A stretch of DNA of 64,000 nt from positions 36,031,841-36,095,840 of the forward strand of contig JBCNJP010000027.1 of NCBI GenBank assembly GCA_039602395.1, given 5' to 3'. Numbering within the stretch: position 1 is the stretch's first letter; every line of letters begins with the position of its first letter. A model generated the notes under the pieces. That model was not told where the DNA came from, searched no databases, and saw only the letters and a list, made by a program, of their open reading frames with translations. Shown piece after piece: positions 31,802 through 42,360 of the stretch. A program made the translations under genes and the position numbers. Source of the DNA: Deinandra increscens subsp. villosa. Its lineage: Eukaryota > Streptophyta > Magnoliopsida > Asterales > Asteraceae.

Positions 31802-32704
31802 GGGATCGTCAGCGATTACGGGATATCTATCATCTATGGCTTTCCATGCCGGTGAATCGGATGGGTGTCGTAACACACCGGGTATTTTGGAACCGGTGGC
31901 ATGCCATCTCAAATCTTCCGCTGTGGTTTTCACTTGAAACAGTCGTTTCAATCTTGGAATGATGGGGAAATACCACATTACCTTTGCAGAAGTATTGTCG
32001 TATAGTTTCTTAGTCCTCTCATCCACCTTCCACCTGGACTCACCACAAGTTGGACATACAGTTAGGTCCTTGTTCTCCTTCCTGTAAAGAATACAATCAT
32101 TGATACACACATGTATCTTGGTGTACCCTGCACCCATGGACTTCAAAATTTTCTTGGCCTCATATGTATTTTTCATAATTTCATTACCTTCAGGTAGCAT
32201 CTGTTTCATAAAAACTAAAAGTTCATTAAAAAACTTATCTGATCCTCCATGCTTAGTCTTCAAGTTCAGTAGTTGAACTAAGGCAGATAACTTTGTGAAG
32301 GTATGGCATCCTTCATATAGGGGCTTCTCAGCATCCGTTAGTCGTTCTTGAAACTTCTCATGGTCCTCAGTGAAATTGTCTTCAGTAGCTCTGACCATTT
32401 CTATTGTTTGATATGCATCGAATGGCATTCCGGAATCAAAAGATGATTCCTTGTGAAGCTCATCTCCTGCGGGCTCGTCTTCCTCTCCGTGTTTAGTCCA
32501 CGTTGTATAAGTCATATTGAATCCCTTTGAAAACAAATTATAATCTACATCATCAACATTATAAGAGTAATGGTTTAGACAATTAACACAGGGACATGGA
32601 ATTTCCATCTTTTTCAAACTTGTAACTGCAAACTTTAAGTATGATTTAACTCCATCCTCATATGATTTCGAGGTTCTACTGGTTAGCATCCAAGACTTAT
32701 CCAT

Positions 32705-33779
32705 GTTTGTTTTGCTAACAGATACAACAACAAAGATTATTAAAAACCATTGTTTTGCTAATATGACGGAGGGAAAATTCTGTCGATTAATGAGCAATAG
32801 AGAAATGGGGAGCGGGGAATTGGGGAAATCGAGAGTGATATGTGAAATTTTTAATTGAATTCGCTTATTAATTTATCCTGCCTCTTTTAGAATTTAGCGG
32901 GCCCAGTTAGAATCATATTTAAATAAATTATAATTAAAAGTAGCTTCTAACTCAAGGTGCTGCTCAGGTGGAAGAATTCTAGTTAATTCGGTTATTGTCT
33001 TCTACAATTATATATTAGGTTGTGTGACTAGATAATGGGTTTAAATACATGGGAATATCCAATAGACTACGAACAGAAATAACAACTTTGGTTATTTATA
33101 GTATATATAGTTCATTCTGAAGAACTCTAGTTTATCCGGTTCATCCTGAAGAACTCTAGTTCATCCTGTTCTATTACTGAATAATTACTCTTGATCCTGC
33201 AGAACTCTAGTTCATCCGGTTCTATTACTGAATAACTCTAGTTCATCTTCTCTCAATCCTCATGAACTCAGTGGGAAATTTTGACTTTCTTCGTTTAATT
33301 TTGACTTGTTAATTTGATTATCAGAAAATCAAAACATTCAACAGGATATGCAAAGAGAACTCAGTGGGTAATTTTGACTTTCTTCGTTTAATTTTGACTT
33401 GTTAATTTGATTTTTGAGATCGTGTGAAAGTAATTTCGGATAATTTTCAGATCGTGTGATTAAAATTTTAGTGGTTTTTTTTATATCGTGTAGAAATTTC
33501 AGTTTAACTTGGAGAACGTGTGAAATTAATTTTTGTAGGAAAACCAAAATTCCAACAATTATAATGTGCAATGTTCAATAAAATAAGACCTTTGGTATAC
33601 TCTAGTGATTAGACATCTGAGCTTAGGCATACTCAAGTGATTTGCACATATAACCATACCACCTGATCAGTAATCAAAACTTCTCACCTCCATTATCAAA
33701 CCCTTCTCAAAATCCTTATCAAACCTTTTCTCAAAATCCTTATCAAACCCTTTCTCAAGACCCTCAAATCCTTCTCAAA
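32705..33779. other. Upstream region of TNP2 with GTTCATCC-type repeats
   Basis: No gene on either strand. 33105-33260 holds about eight GTTCATCC(G/T)G, GAACTCTAGTTCATC and CCTGAAGAACTC units. 33290-33420 has a direct repeat (ACTCAGTGGG-AATTTTGACTTTCTTCGTTTAATTTTGACTTG type). 33690-33775 has three TTCTCAAAATCCTTATCAAACC units running up to the next ATG. The TNP2 promoter should lie in this region. Confidence 0.5.
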
Positions 33780-34073
33780 ATGGCAAACTTGAAAGAATTA
33801 GTTGATCATTATTTGCACACGAAGATTGTTGCTACCCTGGACCGGTACGGGCTGATTATCGCGATAGAGAGACAGAGTATCTTAGACGGGTTGGCCTTGC
33901 TCAACCAAGTACTTACAAAGCCACCAAGTCCATCAAGATACCAGATGACAACTTTTCTGGTAGAAGAGATATACGTCTCCAATGCCACGCTTCAAATGTT
34001 GGTTCAACAGAGGCAAGAAACTATGAGTAGGCATTTGGAGTTGATGGAGGAGATGGAATCTAGGTTCCCGTGA
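33780..34073 (+). CDS. Unidentified 97-aa protein
   Basis: ORF with a clean ATG (MANLKELVDHYLHTK) and stop at 34071. It is predicted mostly helical, with an amphipathic C-terminus (TLQMLVQQRQETMSRHLELMEEMESRFP) that could form a short coiled coil. There is no signal peptide, zinc finger or known motif. It lies in the CACTA spacer between the divergent TNP2 and TnpA-type genes and is followed by tandem duplications. Composition is protein-like, but it could be a fragment of a captured gene. Confidence 0.4.
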   Translation: MANLKELVDHYLHTKIVATLDRYGLIIAIERQSILDGLALLNQVLTKPPSPSRYQMTTFLVEEIYVSNATLQMLVQQRQETMSRHLELMEEMESRFP

Positions 34074-34221
34074 ACCCCAACCCGCAACTGCTCTGTCTTT
34101 TGTTTTTTTAGGAATGAACATGTAAATTATGAAACAATTTTGTGTATGGAATTGGAATCAGTAGTATGAAATCCACTTTTTGTTATATACTTGTTTGTCT
34201 ATTTTTGTTTATTAAATCAAT

Positions 34222-34480
34222 CTGTTAAACAAAAACCCTAATCCTCGAAAACAGAGACGATCAACAATTGCAATCCGATCAACAACTGATGCATGCATAA
34301 TTTTAGGTAAAAAAGGTAATCTGTTCGCAAAATCTCCATTCCGTTAAACAAAAACCCCAATCCTCGAAAACAGAGACGATCAACAATTGCAATCCGATCA
34401 ACAACTGATGCATAATTTTAGGTAAAAAATGTAATCTGTTCGCGCAATCTCCATTTCGTTAAACAAAAACCCTAAACACA
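34222..34480. repeat. Tandem duplication of about 120 bp
   Basis: The block GTTAAACAAAAACCC(T/C)AATCCTCG...GATCAACAACTGATGCA...GGTAATCTGTTCGC repeats twice with a third partial copy. One copy has an extra TGCA. Confidence 0.85.
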
Positions 34481-34564
34481 AAAAACAGAATGGATCTACA
34501 AAAACCTTAAATTTTGGGGAATTATAATTCTAAATAAATTATATCTTAAAGAATTAAGATAAAA

Positions 34565-36250
34565 ATTAAATAATGGGTCAATTTGGGGTCAAATGGGTCA
34601 ATTTGATGTGTTTAGGACCAATGAGTCCCAATAAGGTGTGTAATTAACAATAAGTTGTGTTTAGAACCAATGATGGCCCAATTGGTGTGTATGTAACCAA
34701 TAAGCATGTTTAGGACCAATGATGGCCCAATAAAGTGTGTATGTAACCAATAAGTTGTGTTTAGGACCAATGATGGCCCAATAAGGTGTGTTTAGGGGAA
34801 ACGAGGGTCAGTTGGGACCAATGATGTCCCAATAAGGTGTGTAAGTAAACAATAAGTTGTGTTTAGAACCAATGATGGACCAATTGGTGTGTATGTAACC
34901 AATAAGCATGTTTAGGACCAATGATGGCCCAATAAGGTGTGTATGTAACCAATAAGTTGTGTTTAGGACCAGTGAGTCCCAATATGGTGTGTTTAGGGGA
35001 AACGAGGGTCAGTTGGGACCAATGATGTCCCAATAAGGTGTGTTTAGGGGAAACGAGGGTCAGTTGGGACCAATGAGTCCCAATAAGGTGTGTATGTAAC
35101 CAATAAGCATGTTTAGGACCAATGATGGCCCAATAAGGTGTGTATGTAACTAATAAGTTGTGTTTAGGACCAATGATGTTCCAATAAGGTGTGTTTAAGG
35201 GAAACGAGGGTCAGTTGGGACCAATGAGTCCCAATAAGGTGTGTATGTAACCAATAAGCATGTTTAGGACCAATGATGGCCCAATAAGGTGTGTATGTAA
35301 CGAATAAGTTGTGTTTAGGGCCATGTGATGTCCCAATAAGGTGTGTTTAGGGGAAACGAGGGTCAGTTGGGACCAATGAGTCCCAATAAGGTGTGTATGT
35401 AACCAATAAGCATGTTTAGGAGCAATGATGACCCAATAAGGTGTGTATGTAACCAATAAGTTGTGTTTAGGGCTAATGAGACCCAATAAGGTGTGTTTAG
35501 GGGAAACGAGGGTCAGTTGGGACCAATGAGTTCCAATAAGGTGTGTATGTAACCAATAAGCATGTTTAGGACCAATGGTGGCCCAATAAGGTGTGTATGT
35601 AACCAAAAATTGTGTTTAGGACCATGTGATGTCCCAATAAGGTGTGTTTAGGGGAAACGAGGGTCAGTTGGGACCAATGAGTCCCAATAAGGTGTGTATG
35701 TAACCAATAAGCATGTTTAGACAAATGATGGCCCAATAAGGTGTGTATGTAACCAATAAGTTGTGTTTAGGACCATGTGATGTCCCAATAAGGTGTGTTT
35801 AGGGGAAACGAGGGTCATTTGGGACCAATGAGTCCCAATAGGGAGTGTATGTAACCAATAAGCATGTTTAGGACGAATGATGGCCTAATAAGGTGTGTAT
35901 GTAACCAATAAGTTGTGTTTAGGACCAATGATGGCCCAATAAGGTGTGTTTAGGGGAAACGAGGGTCAGTTGGGACCAATGATGGCCCAATTGGTGTGTA
36001 TGTAACCAATAAGTATGTTTAGGACCAATGATGGCCCAATTAGGTGTGTATGTAACCAACTAGTTGTGTTTAAGACCAATGATGGCCCAATAAGGTGTGT
36101 TTAGGGGAAACGAGGGTCAGTTGGGACCAATGAGTCCCAATAAGGTGTGTATGTAACCAATAAGTTGTGTTTAGGACCAATGATGGCCCAATAAGGTGTG
36201 TATGTAACCAATAAGTTGTGTCTAGGACCAATGAGTCCCAATAAGGTGTG
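34565..36250. repeat. Higher-order satellite, about 150-bp period, rich in CCAAT
   Basis: About 50-bp monomers (GACCAATGATGGCCCAATAAGGTGTGTATGTAACCAATAAG type) alternate with a variant containing GGGGAAACGAGGGTCAGTTGGG. From 35221 the anchor CCAATGAGT(C/T)CCAATA recurs at 35221, 35373, 35523, 35674 and 35824, a 150-152 bp higher-order unit of three monomers. ATG starts and ORFs in it are shadows. It fills the spacer between the two divergent CACTA genes and contains dozens of CCAAT pentamers. Confidence 0.92.
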
Positions 36251-36346
36251 ATTAATTTTCTTTTTTCTCATTATTCAGAAAATTTCACATGTGAACACAT
36301 ATGAAAAATAGCTATTTGACATGCGAAAGTGTCTACAATGAATCTC

Positions 36347-36350
<4 letters not shown>
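36251..36350. mobile_element. Truncated MITE (family shared with 49965-50187)
   Basis: GATTAATTTTC...CAGAAAATTTCACATGTGAACACATATGAAA...GTGTCTACAATGAATCTCA matches the right half of the MITE at 49965-50187 and ends in a TA run. Its left half is missing, replaced by the satellite. Confidence 0.7.
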
Positions 36351-36405
<55 letters not shown>

Positions 36406-36407
36406 GT

Positions 36408-36793
36408 GGGTTATAATACAAAGTACTTTTTATGTGAGAAGTGTGAGAAGTGATTGATGTGTTAATTTTTAATGCATGATATTGTCTTTTTATTATATTT
36501 TTTGTAAATATATGACAATCCTAAAATAAATACACCATCCATTGGATTCCAAACACTACCAAACATCATTTATTAAGAATTATTAAAAGGACATTGTGTT
36601 AGGATATTATTACACTGTGTTTACATTGTGTTATCCTTTAACTCTAATTTTGATAAACATATGACATTCTAATATGGAAAAAACAATGTATAGTGTTATA
36701 TATTTACCAAAAACATAACTAAAAGATAACACAATGCATTAAAATCTAACACATCATCCACTTCTCACGCAAAAAGTACTTTGTATTATAACT

Positions 36794-36797
<4 letters not shown>
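36408..36797. mobile_element. Foldback MITE in TA run
   Basis: GGGTTATAATACAAAGTACTTTTTATGTGAGAAGTG at the left and its inverse (CACTTCTCACGCAAAAAGTACTTTGTATTATAACTC) at the right form TIRs of about 60 bp. TA repeats lie on both sides. No ORF is present. Confidence 0.7.
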
Positions 36798-36837
<40 letters not shown>

Positions 36838-36842
36838 TTTTG

Positions 36843-37065
36843 GGTAAAATACATCCAGCAAAAACGCTACATCCATTGCGGATTGATCTGGGGTGTCCAT
36901 CAAGATCATCCAACAGCCATGATCTATGGTGTTTCCGCCTATGGTATTTTTCTCCCCACCGAAAACGCCATAGGCGAAAACACCATAGATCTTGGCTGTT
37001 GGATGATCTTGATGGACGCCCCAGATCAATCTGCAATGGATGTAGCGTTTTTGCTGGATGTAGGA
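36843..37065. mobile_element. Near-perfect foldback with about 100-bp arms
   Basis: The left arm (about 36851-36953) is almost exactly the reverse complement of the right arm (about 36962-37063), from CATCCAGCAAAAACGCTACA to TGTAGCGTTTTTGCTGGATG. Only a few mismatches occur and the loop is short. It lies between two TA runs. ORFs called on both strands here are mirror shadows. Its RNA would form a long duplex suited to Dicer. Confidence 0.85.
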
Positions 37066-37069
37066 TAAC

Positions 37070-37073
37070 TCGA

Positions 37074-37151
<78 letters not shown>

Positions 37152-37155
37152 TTGT
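37070..37155. repeat. (CT)n(TA)n(TG)n microsatellite
   Basis: TC repeats, then about 20 TA units, then TG repeats. It joins the foldback to the upstream region of the TnpA-type gene. Confidence 0.9.
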
Positions 37156-37713
37156 GTGGTGTGTCTTTAGTACTTGACATCTTTTTTTTCACGTTAGGTA
37201 TACAAATTCATTAGGATACAATTATCATTAAATTTATGGCTTAACATTTCATTTTCCATTTAAAGATCATTTTAAAGGTATGTTTAAAATACTATTATCT
37301 ATGTTTAGAATTAATTGAGTTTTTAAATCCTAGAAATCCTAACGTCTTATTGGCTGAGATATTTTCACTTGGATTAATCCCCAAATTACTTCCCACCATT
37401 TTTTTCAAGTTTCCCCAAAAAAAATTCACTAACCCAAATTCATTGATCAGTTCCTATTCCCTCTCACTAAAATTTTATCACCAAAACGATTCATCACTCT
37501 CTTCTTCCCTACCACTAAAAATTCCTCTACAGGGTTCATCACACTATCATCTTCAGGAGATCCTTACCTAATTCCCGTCAGTATTAATTTCACTGGCATC
37601 TTCAGGAGATCATTTGTTTCATCTCAATTATTTCATCTAATTAATTATTATTCCATCGCATTTATTTCATTCTCTATGTATTTCATTTCAAGAATCATCT
37701 AGCTCATTTAACG
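37156..37713 (+). other. Probable promoter and 5' UTR of the TnpA-type gene
   Basis: No ORF of interest. C/T-rich leader-like sequence with CTTCCC/CTCTC and repeated TTCATC and ATCTTCAGGAGATC blocks leads to the ATG at 37714. Confidence 0.4.
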
Positions 37714-39460
37714 ATGGATCATGAAGCAGGTGATGATCTTTATTATAACAGTGAAGGCGAATACAATGATGATTCTTCACAAACGGGTGAAGAAGATGAA
37801 ATGGATAACAATGATGATCATTATTCGAGTGATCAAGAAGATGAAATGGATAACAATGATGCCCATGTCGACAATGACGCCCAACTCAACAATATTGATG
37901 CCCAACTCGACAATAATGACCAAGTCGACAATGATGCCCAAGTTACTGAGAATGATGAAGCTACAACCTCTGCTCCCCAAGCAAACAAGAGGGGGTTGAC
38001 GCGGTTGGCAAAGTGGCGTGCCAAATTTGAGAAAAATGGTGGAGAAAAATGGCCACTAACATTTGATGCGTTGGGAAGGGTTGGCGGGCTGCATAGACCA
38101 AAATTTTCGAGTTTTTTGGGAGACATTGCAAGGTCAGAGGTTGGATTGAGGTATCTAAAATGGAAGAAGGTGCCAAAAGAGGACAAGAACAAGATGTGGG
38201 CAGGGATTCAGGTTATGAAACAGATTAAACATTTTCTCACATTAAGTTTGTTAAGTTATTGAATTCCATACATGTGACTAAAACATCGTGTCATATGTTA
38301 TTTTTTTAGCAATTATTCGAAATTGATGACTGTCGAAGGGGTCCTATAATGGTACGGCTTGGTGGGTTGCTAAGGACTTTTAGAAGAAACATGTTCAAGA
38401 AACACGTTCGTCCCAACCTAGCAAAACCCACCGTGCTTGAGAATGTTCCAAAGATGTATCGCGCTATTGTGAAAAAAGAACACTGGGACAGATTTGTAGC
38501 ATATACAAAATCTGACGAATTCAAGGTTTTTATTCAATTCAAACGGCAGATTTCATTAATTAGGCTAAATGTTAATTAATGAGATTATAGTTATATATCC
38601 TACTGTTCTGTTGGAAAGGTTGTGTCAAAGAGTGCAAAAGAGGTTCGAGCACAGTATGTTTATGATCATACAATGGGACGGGTAGGATACGTCTATCTGC
38701 AAGAAAAACTGGTAATAAGCTAAGTGTGTTACACCCAGTCATGATTAAGAACGTGCAATGTATTTTTCAAGTCTGATATATATTATTATTATAATACAAG
38801 GTACAAAACAAAGAAATTGCAGCTGATGATTGCCCCTCTCGAGCGTTTATGTGGAGGAAATGAAGGGTAAATAAAGAGGGGGAATACAAAAAGCCTGTGG
38901 TGAAGGGCGTAGCAGATGATATAGTAAGTTTAATTGCTATATATATACCTAATTATTCACATGTTAAAAATTAACAGCACCTCACTACATTAACTAAATT
39001 AATTACTGCAGGCCGAGAATGAAACAAAAATAAATGCGGGATCCGTGAATGTAGAACCGGGAACGGATGCCCTGACATTGGTCCTTGGCAAGGAAAGGGG
39101 TGGATACCTAAAAAGTATTGGGTATGGAGTGACTTCCTGTGGATATTGGCGAACGGATCGAAAAACTTGAGGCGGAACTAAAAACTGAAAAACAGCTGCG
39201 TGAGAAAAAGGATCAAGAGGTTGAGCACCTCACTGATATGGTTAAAGCACAGCATGAAAAAATTGATAAGCTTACGGAGTTTATGCACCTCATGATTCAA
39301 GATAAACAAGTTAAAGCGGTAAATTTTGTAAAGGACAAATTATACATATACCTATAATTAATTATATTATATATACTTTTTTTTTATCAATTAATTATTA
39401 TAAATCATTAAATCATTTCGTAGGTAAAGTCCGCGGAGGCGCCTCTTACGACAACTGTAA

Positions 39461-40343
39461 GGTAGCGTTTGGTATAAGGTAATGAAGGAGTGAATGGAAT
39501 GATCCATTGAAAGGTAATGAAAAAGGCATGTTTGGTTGGCAAAGGGAATGGAATCACTCATTCTCATTTTTATTCCTTTCCCTCCAATTCATTCTATCCA
39601 CACCCCCTGGTTTTTTTTCATTCCTTCAAGAAATGTAATGAATATTTTTTTATTCAATATGTTTTTTTCTTAAAAAAATGAAAGTAAAAGAGAAATTAAA
39701 GAAATAAAGAAAATAAAGAAAAAATTATAAAAGAATTAAAAAATAAATAAAATAATATAAATAATAAAATAGTTAAATAATTAAATAATTAAATATAAAT
39801 AATTAACTAAAAATAATTAAATAATTACATAATTTTAAAAATATTAAAAATATAAAAAAGAATAAATAAATAAAATAATAAATAATTGAAAAGTTATAAA
39901 ATAACTAAAAACAAAAAAAAAATAAAAATAATTTTAACAATATAAAAAAGTAAATAAATATAATAAAATATTTATTATTTAAATAAAAATATTAAAAGAT
40001 AATAAAACATAAAATAAGTAAGCGTTAAAAATAATAATAATAATAAATAATTCACATATTATAAATAATTAAATAATTAAATAATTAAATAATAATAAAT
40101 AATTAAATAATCAGAAAAAATTAAAAAAAAAATAATATCTTTTTCATGTACACATCACAAATGAAAATGTCGGTATAATTATATATTATTTCCTCGCTTT
40201 ACTACCTTTCAAACAACACGATATAATGATTTATTACATTATCATAGGGTAACCAAACAAGACAATGGAATGGAATGATTCATTTCATTTCACCGTTCAT
40301 TCCATTCACTCTTCTATTCCATTACCTCATACCAAACAGACCC
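39461..40343. mobile_element. Tourist-like (PIF/Harbinger-type) MITE, 883 bp
   Basis: Ends GGTAGCGTTTGGTAT...CATACCAAACAGACCC form inverted repeats of about 80 bp with AATGGAATG-type inner sequence. A 3-bp duplication TAA flanks it (39458-39460, 40344-40346). The interior is A/T low-complexity (AATAATTAAATAATT). It lies in a coding exon of the TnpA-type gene, and removing it with one TAA leaves that frame open. Confidence 0.82.
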
Positions 40344-40559
40344 TAAGATCTAACAGTTTTGACCAGCATTCCAATGTAAATACAACGGTAATTAAATATT
40401 ATTGGTGATATGATCAATCTCCCATGAGCGCATATTTATTAATTAATTAACTAATTGAATTAATTGTACGTAGGACATGATCAATTCCGCGCACAATACA
40501 TCGTGGAAACAATCTACTCCATCAAACTCATCTCAAAGGTCGGCCGATAAGGTACGGAT

Positions 40560-40980
40560 TTGAAACCGTTCTGAATTTGAGTTGATCTGGAAGATTCTAG
40601 TTCATCTGGATGAACATGCGTTTCTAGTTATAGTTCATCCGGATAGTTAGAGTTCATCCGGATAATTAAAGTTCCTCAGGATAGGTAAGGTTCATCAGGA
40701 TAGTAAAAAGTTCATCAGGATAGTTAGAGTTCATCGGGATAGTTAGAGTTGACCCGGAAGATTCTAGTTCATCTGGATGAACATGCGTCTCTAGTTATAG
40801 TTCACCGTGTTGGTTATAGTTCATCCGGATAGTTAAAGTTCACCAGTATAGGTAAAGTTCATCAAGATAGTTAAAGTTCATCAGGATAGTTAGAGTTGTT
40901 CCGGAATTTAATTAATAACTAACTGTTCCGGCTATGATAAGTTTGTACTTCATCCAAATGGTTATCTGGATAGTTAACTA
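40560..40980. repeat. GTTCATCCGGATAGTTA minisatellite
   Basis: About 15 imperfect 17-19 bp units (GTTCAT(C/A)(C/A)GGATAGTTA(G/A)A) within an intron of the TnpA-type gene. A longer block (GATTCTAGTTCATCTGGATGAACATGCGT) is duplicated. Related motifs occur at 23571-24000 and 33105-33260 in the same CACTA element. Confidence 0.8.
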
Positions 40981-42114
40981 ATGTTTAGCCGATTATGATC
41001 GATATGATTTTATTAATTAATTGAATTGTAGGTCTGTTCTGCGACTCTATCACAACACACTCCTACATCTACAACAACGTCGTAAAAGGGAAGGGTAACT
41101 ATTTTAATTTACACAGTTGTGTACTTCTCTTATAACTAATTGATATATGATCATTTAATTAAATGATGATGCTGTCTTAATTAGGGGAAAAAAAGAAAAG
41201 TAACAAAAGCATCAGCTGTTGCAGCCAGTATTGCTGGGGCATCAGAGCAGGAAGTGGTATATATATATAATTAAGGATTTGACAAATCGCTTTGACGTTA
41301 TTGTTAATTAATATATATGTTACTAATCAGTTAATTACATGATGTCAATTTAGGAAAAGAATAAGAGACATGCAAAACAAGTAAAACCTGCAGCTCGTAA
41401 AGTACCTCCTAAGAAGAGTGATCGGTTAGAAAAACCAAATAATTATGATGCCATTGCAGCTCCTATCGATCAGCCAATAATCCAAGAGGTATATAGATTA
41501 GTATATACCACAAATTTTTTATTCTATTTTTTGACTTTAATTAACTAATTGTTAATATATATATGCTATAATTAATATTATTGTTATTATTATTATGTCA
41601 CTTCTGATCATCGGTGTGAAACTGCAACGTTGCACATGGAGGGGGATCCAATGAATGTCGTGGGAATGACTGAATTATTACCAAAACAAAAAGATGAGAA
41701 GATTCATGGAAGTCCATTACCTCCTGGTTACCGTAGAATTAAAGTTTATGAGGTCAATAAGGGTGCAACATTTTTACCATTCCCTGTAGATGGTAAAACA
41801 ACGCTTTATGAGGTTGAATATAAATATATTATTGCATGGCCGATGAAACGAATGATCCTTCATTCTAATAACAAGTCAGATAAATCACAGCCGGTTGATC
41901 ATTTTACGGTTCAAAAAGTACTGGAACAACCACAGGTAATTACTACATTAGTTAATCGTATCCGCTATAATTAATTAACTATATATATATCTGATCAGTT
42001 TTATTTGTCATTTTCCAGGTAAATAATGATCGGAAAAAGATGCTGAAAGTGTACTTAACACCAAACCAGCTGACTCAAGATCTGATAAACAGAAAACATA
42101 CACTACAAGAAACT

Positions 42115-42360
42115 TGACTATTCCCGACTACATTTTTCATACCTTTCTCGACAACATGTTGTCGATATAGGTATTCCCGACGACATGTTGTCGGGAAACA
42201 GTTGTCGGGAAAAGCTCGTCGCTGAAAGCCAAAAAAGTCGTCGGGAAAAAGTCGTCGGGAAAACTTCCACTTTTCCCGACTACATGTCGTCGGCAATAGT
42301 GAAATTTATTAAAATAAATAAAAAATCATTTTATACTTTTCCCGACTACGTGCACGAACC
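42115..42360. repeat. Subterminal palindromes of the second CACTA (left)
   Basis: Repeated TTCCCGAC(T/G)ACATGTTGTCGG and GTCGTCGGGAAAA units, several palindromic; candidate TnpA-type binding sites. The matching right-hand array is at 45355-45790. Confidence 0.8.

Larger units (their letters stand above)
22890..32704 (-). pseudogene. TNP2-type CACTA transposase gene, split by LTR element B
   Basis: Start MDKSWM at 32704, with a Transpos_assoc-like N-terminus including CPCVNCLNH. The TNP2 (Transposase_21) core begins around VCINDCILYRKENKDL, with a C-P-T-C zinc pair, and continues after the insertion as ISTDGVDVNRG, WPVLSVIYNLPPW and IDFMHIEKN near 25080. DUF4218 follows (24194-24800: HDYHMLMQQ, FPPSFFYVMLHLTVHL, WMYPFER). 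After an interval with 120-bp repeats comes DUF4216 (22890-23480: FASQARQLFYVKD). Defects are an in-frame TAA near 25462, a frameshift near 25165, an in-frame stop near 23202 and the 6.1-kb insertion at 25725-31801. The frame is continuous across the single GGGAT target copy, so the insertion hit a coding exon. Confidence 0.85.

Noticed and set aside
35211..35606. 131-aa Thr/His/Trp-rich minus ORF
   Set aside because: Translation of the 150-bp satellite; periodic and without a protein-like start.
36781..37214. Four overlapping ORFs on both strands
   Set aside because: They come from a foldback and TA/TC microsatellites (poly-YI and poly-LS residues), so they mirror each other and are not genes.
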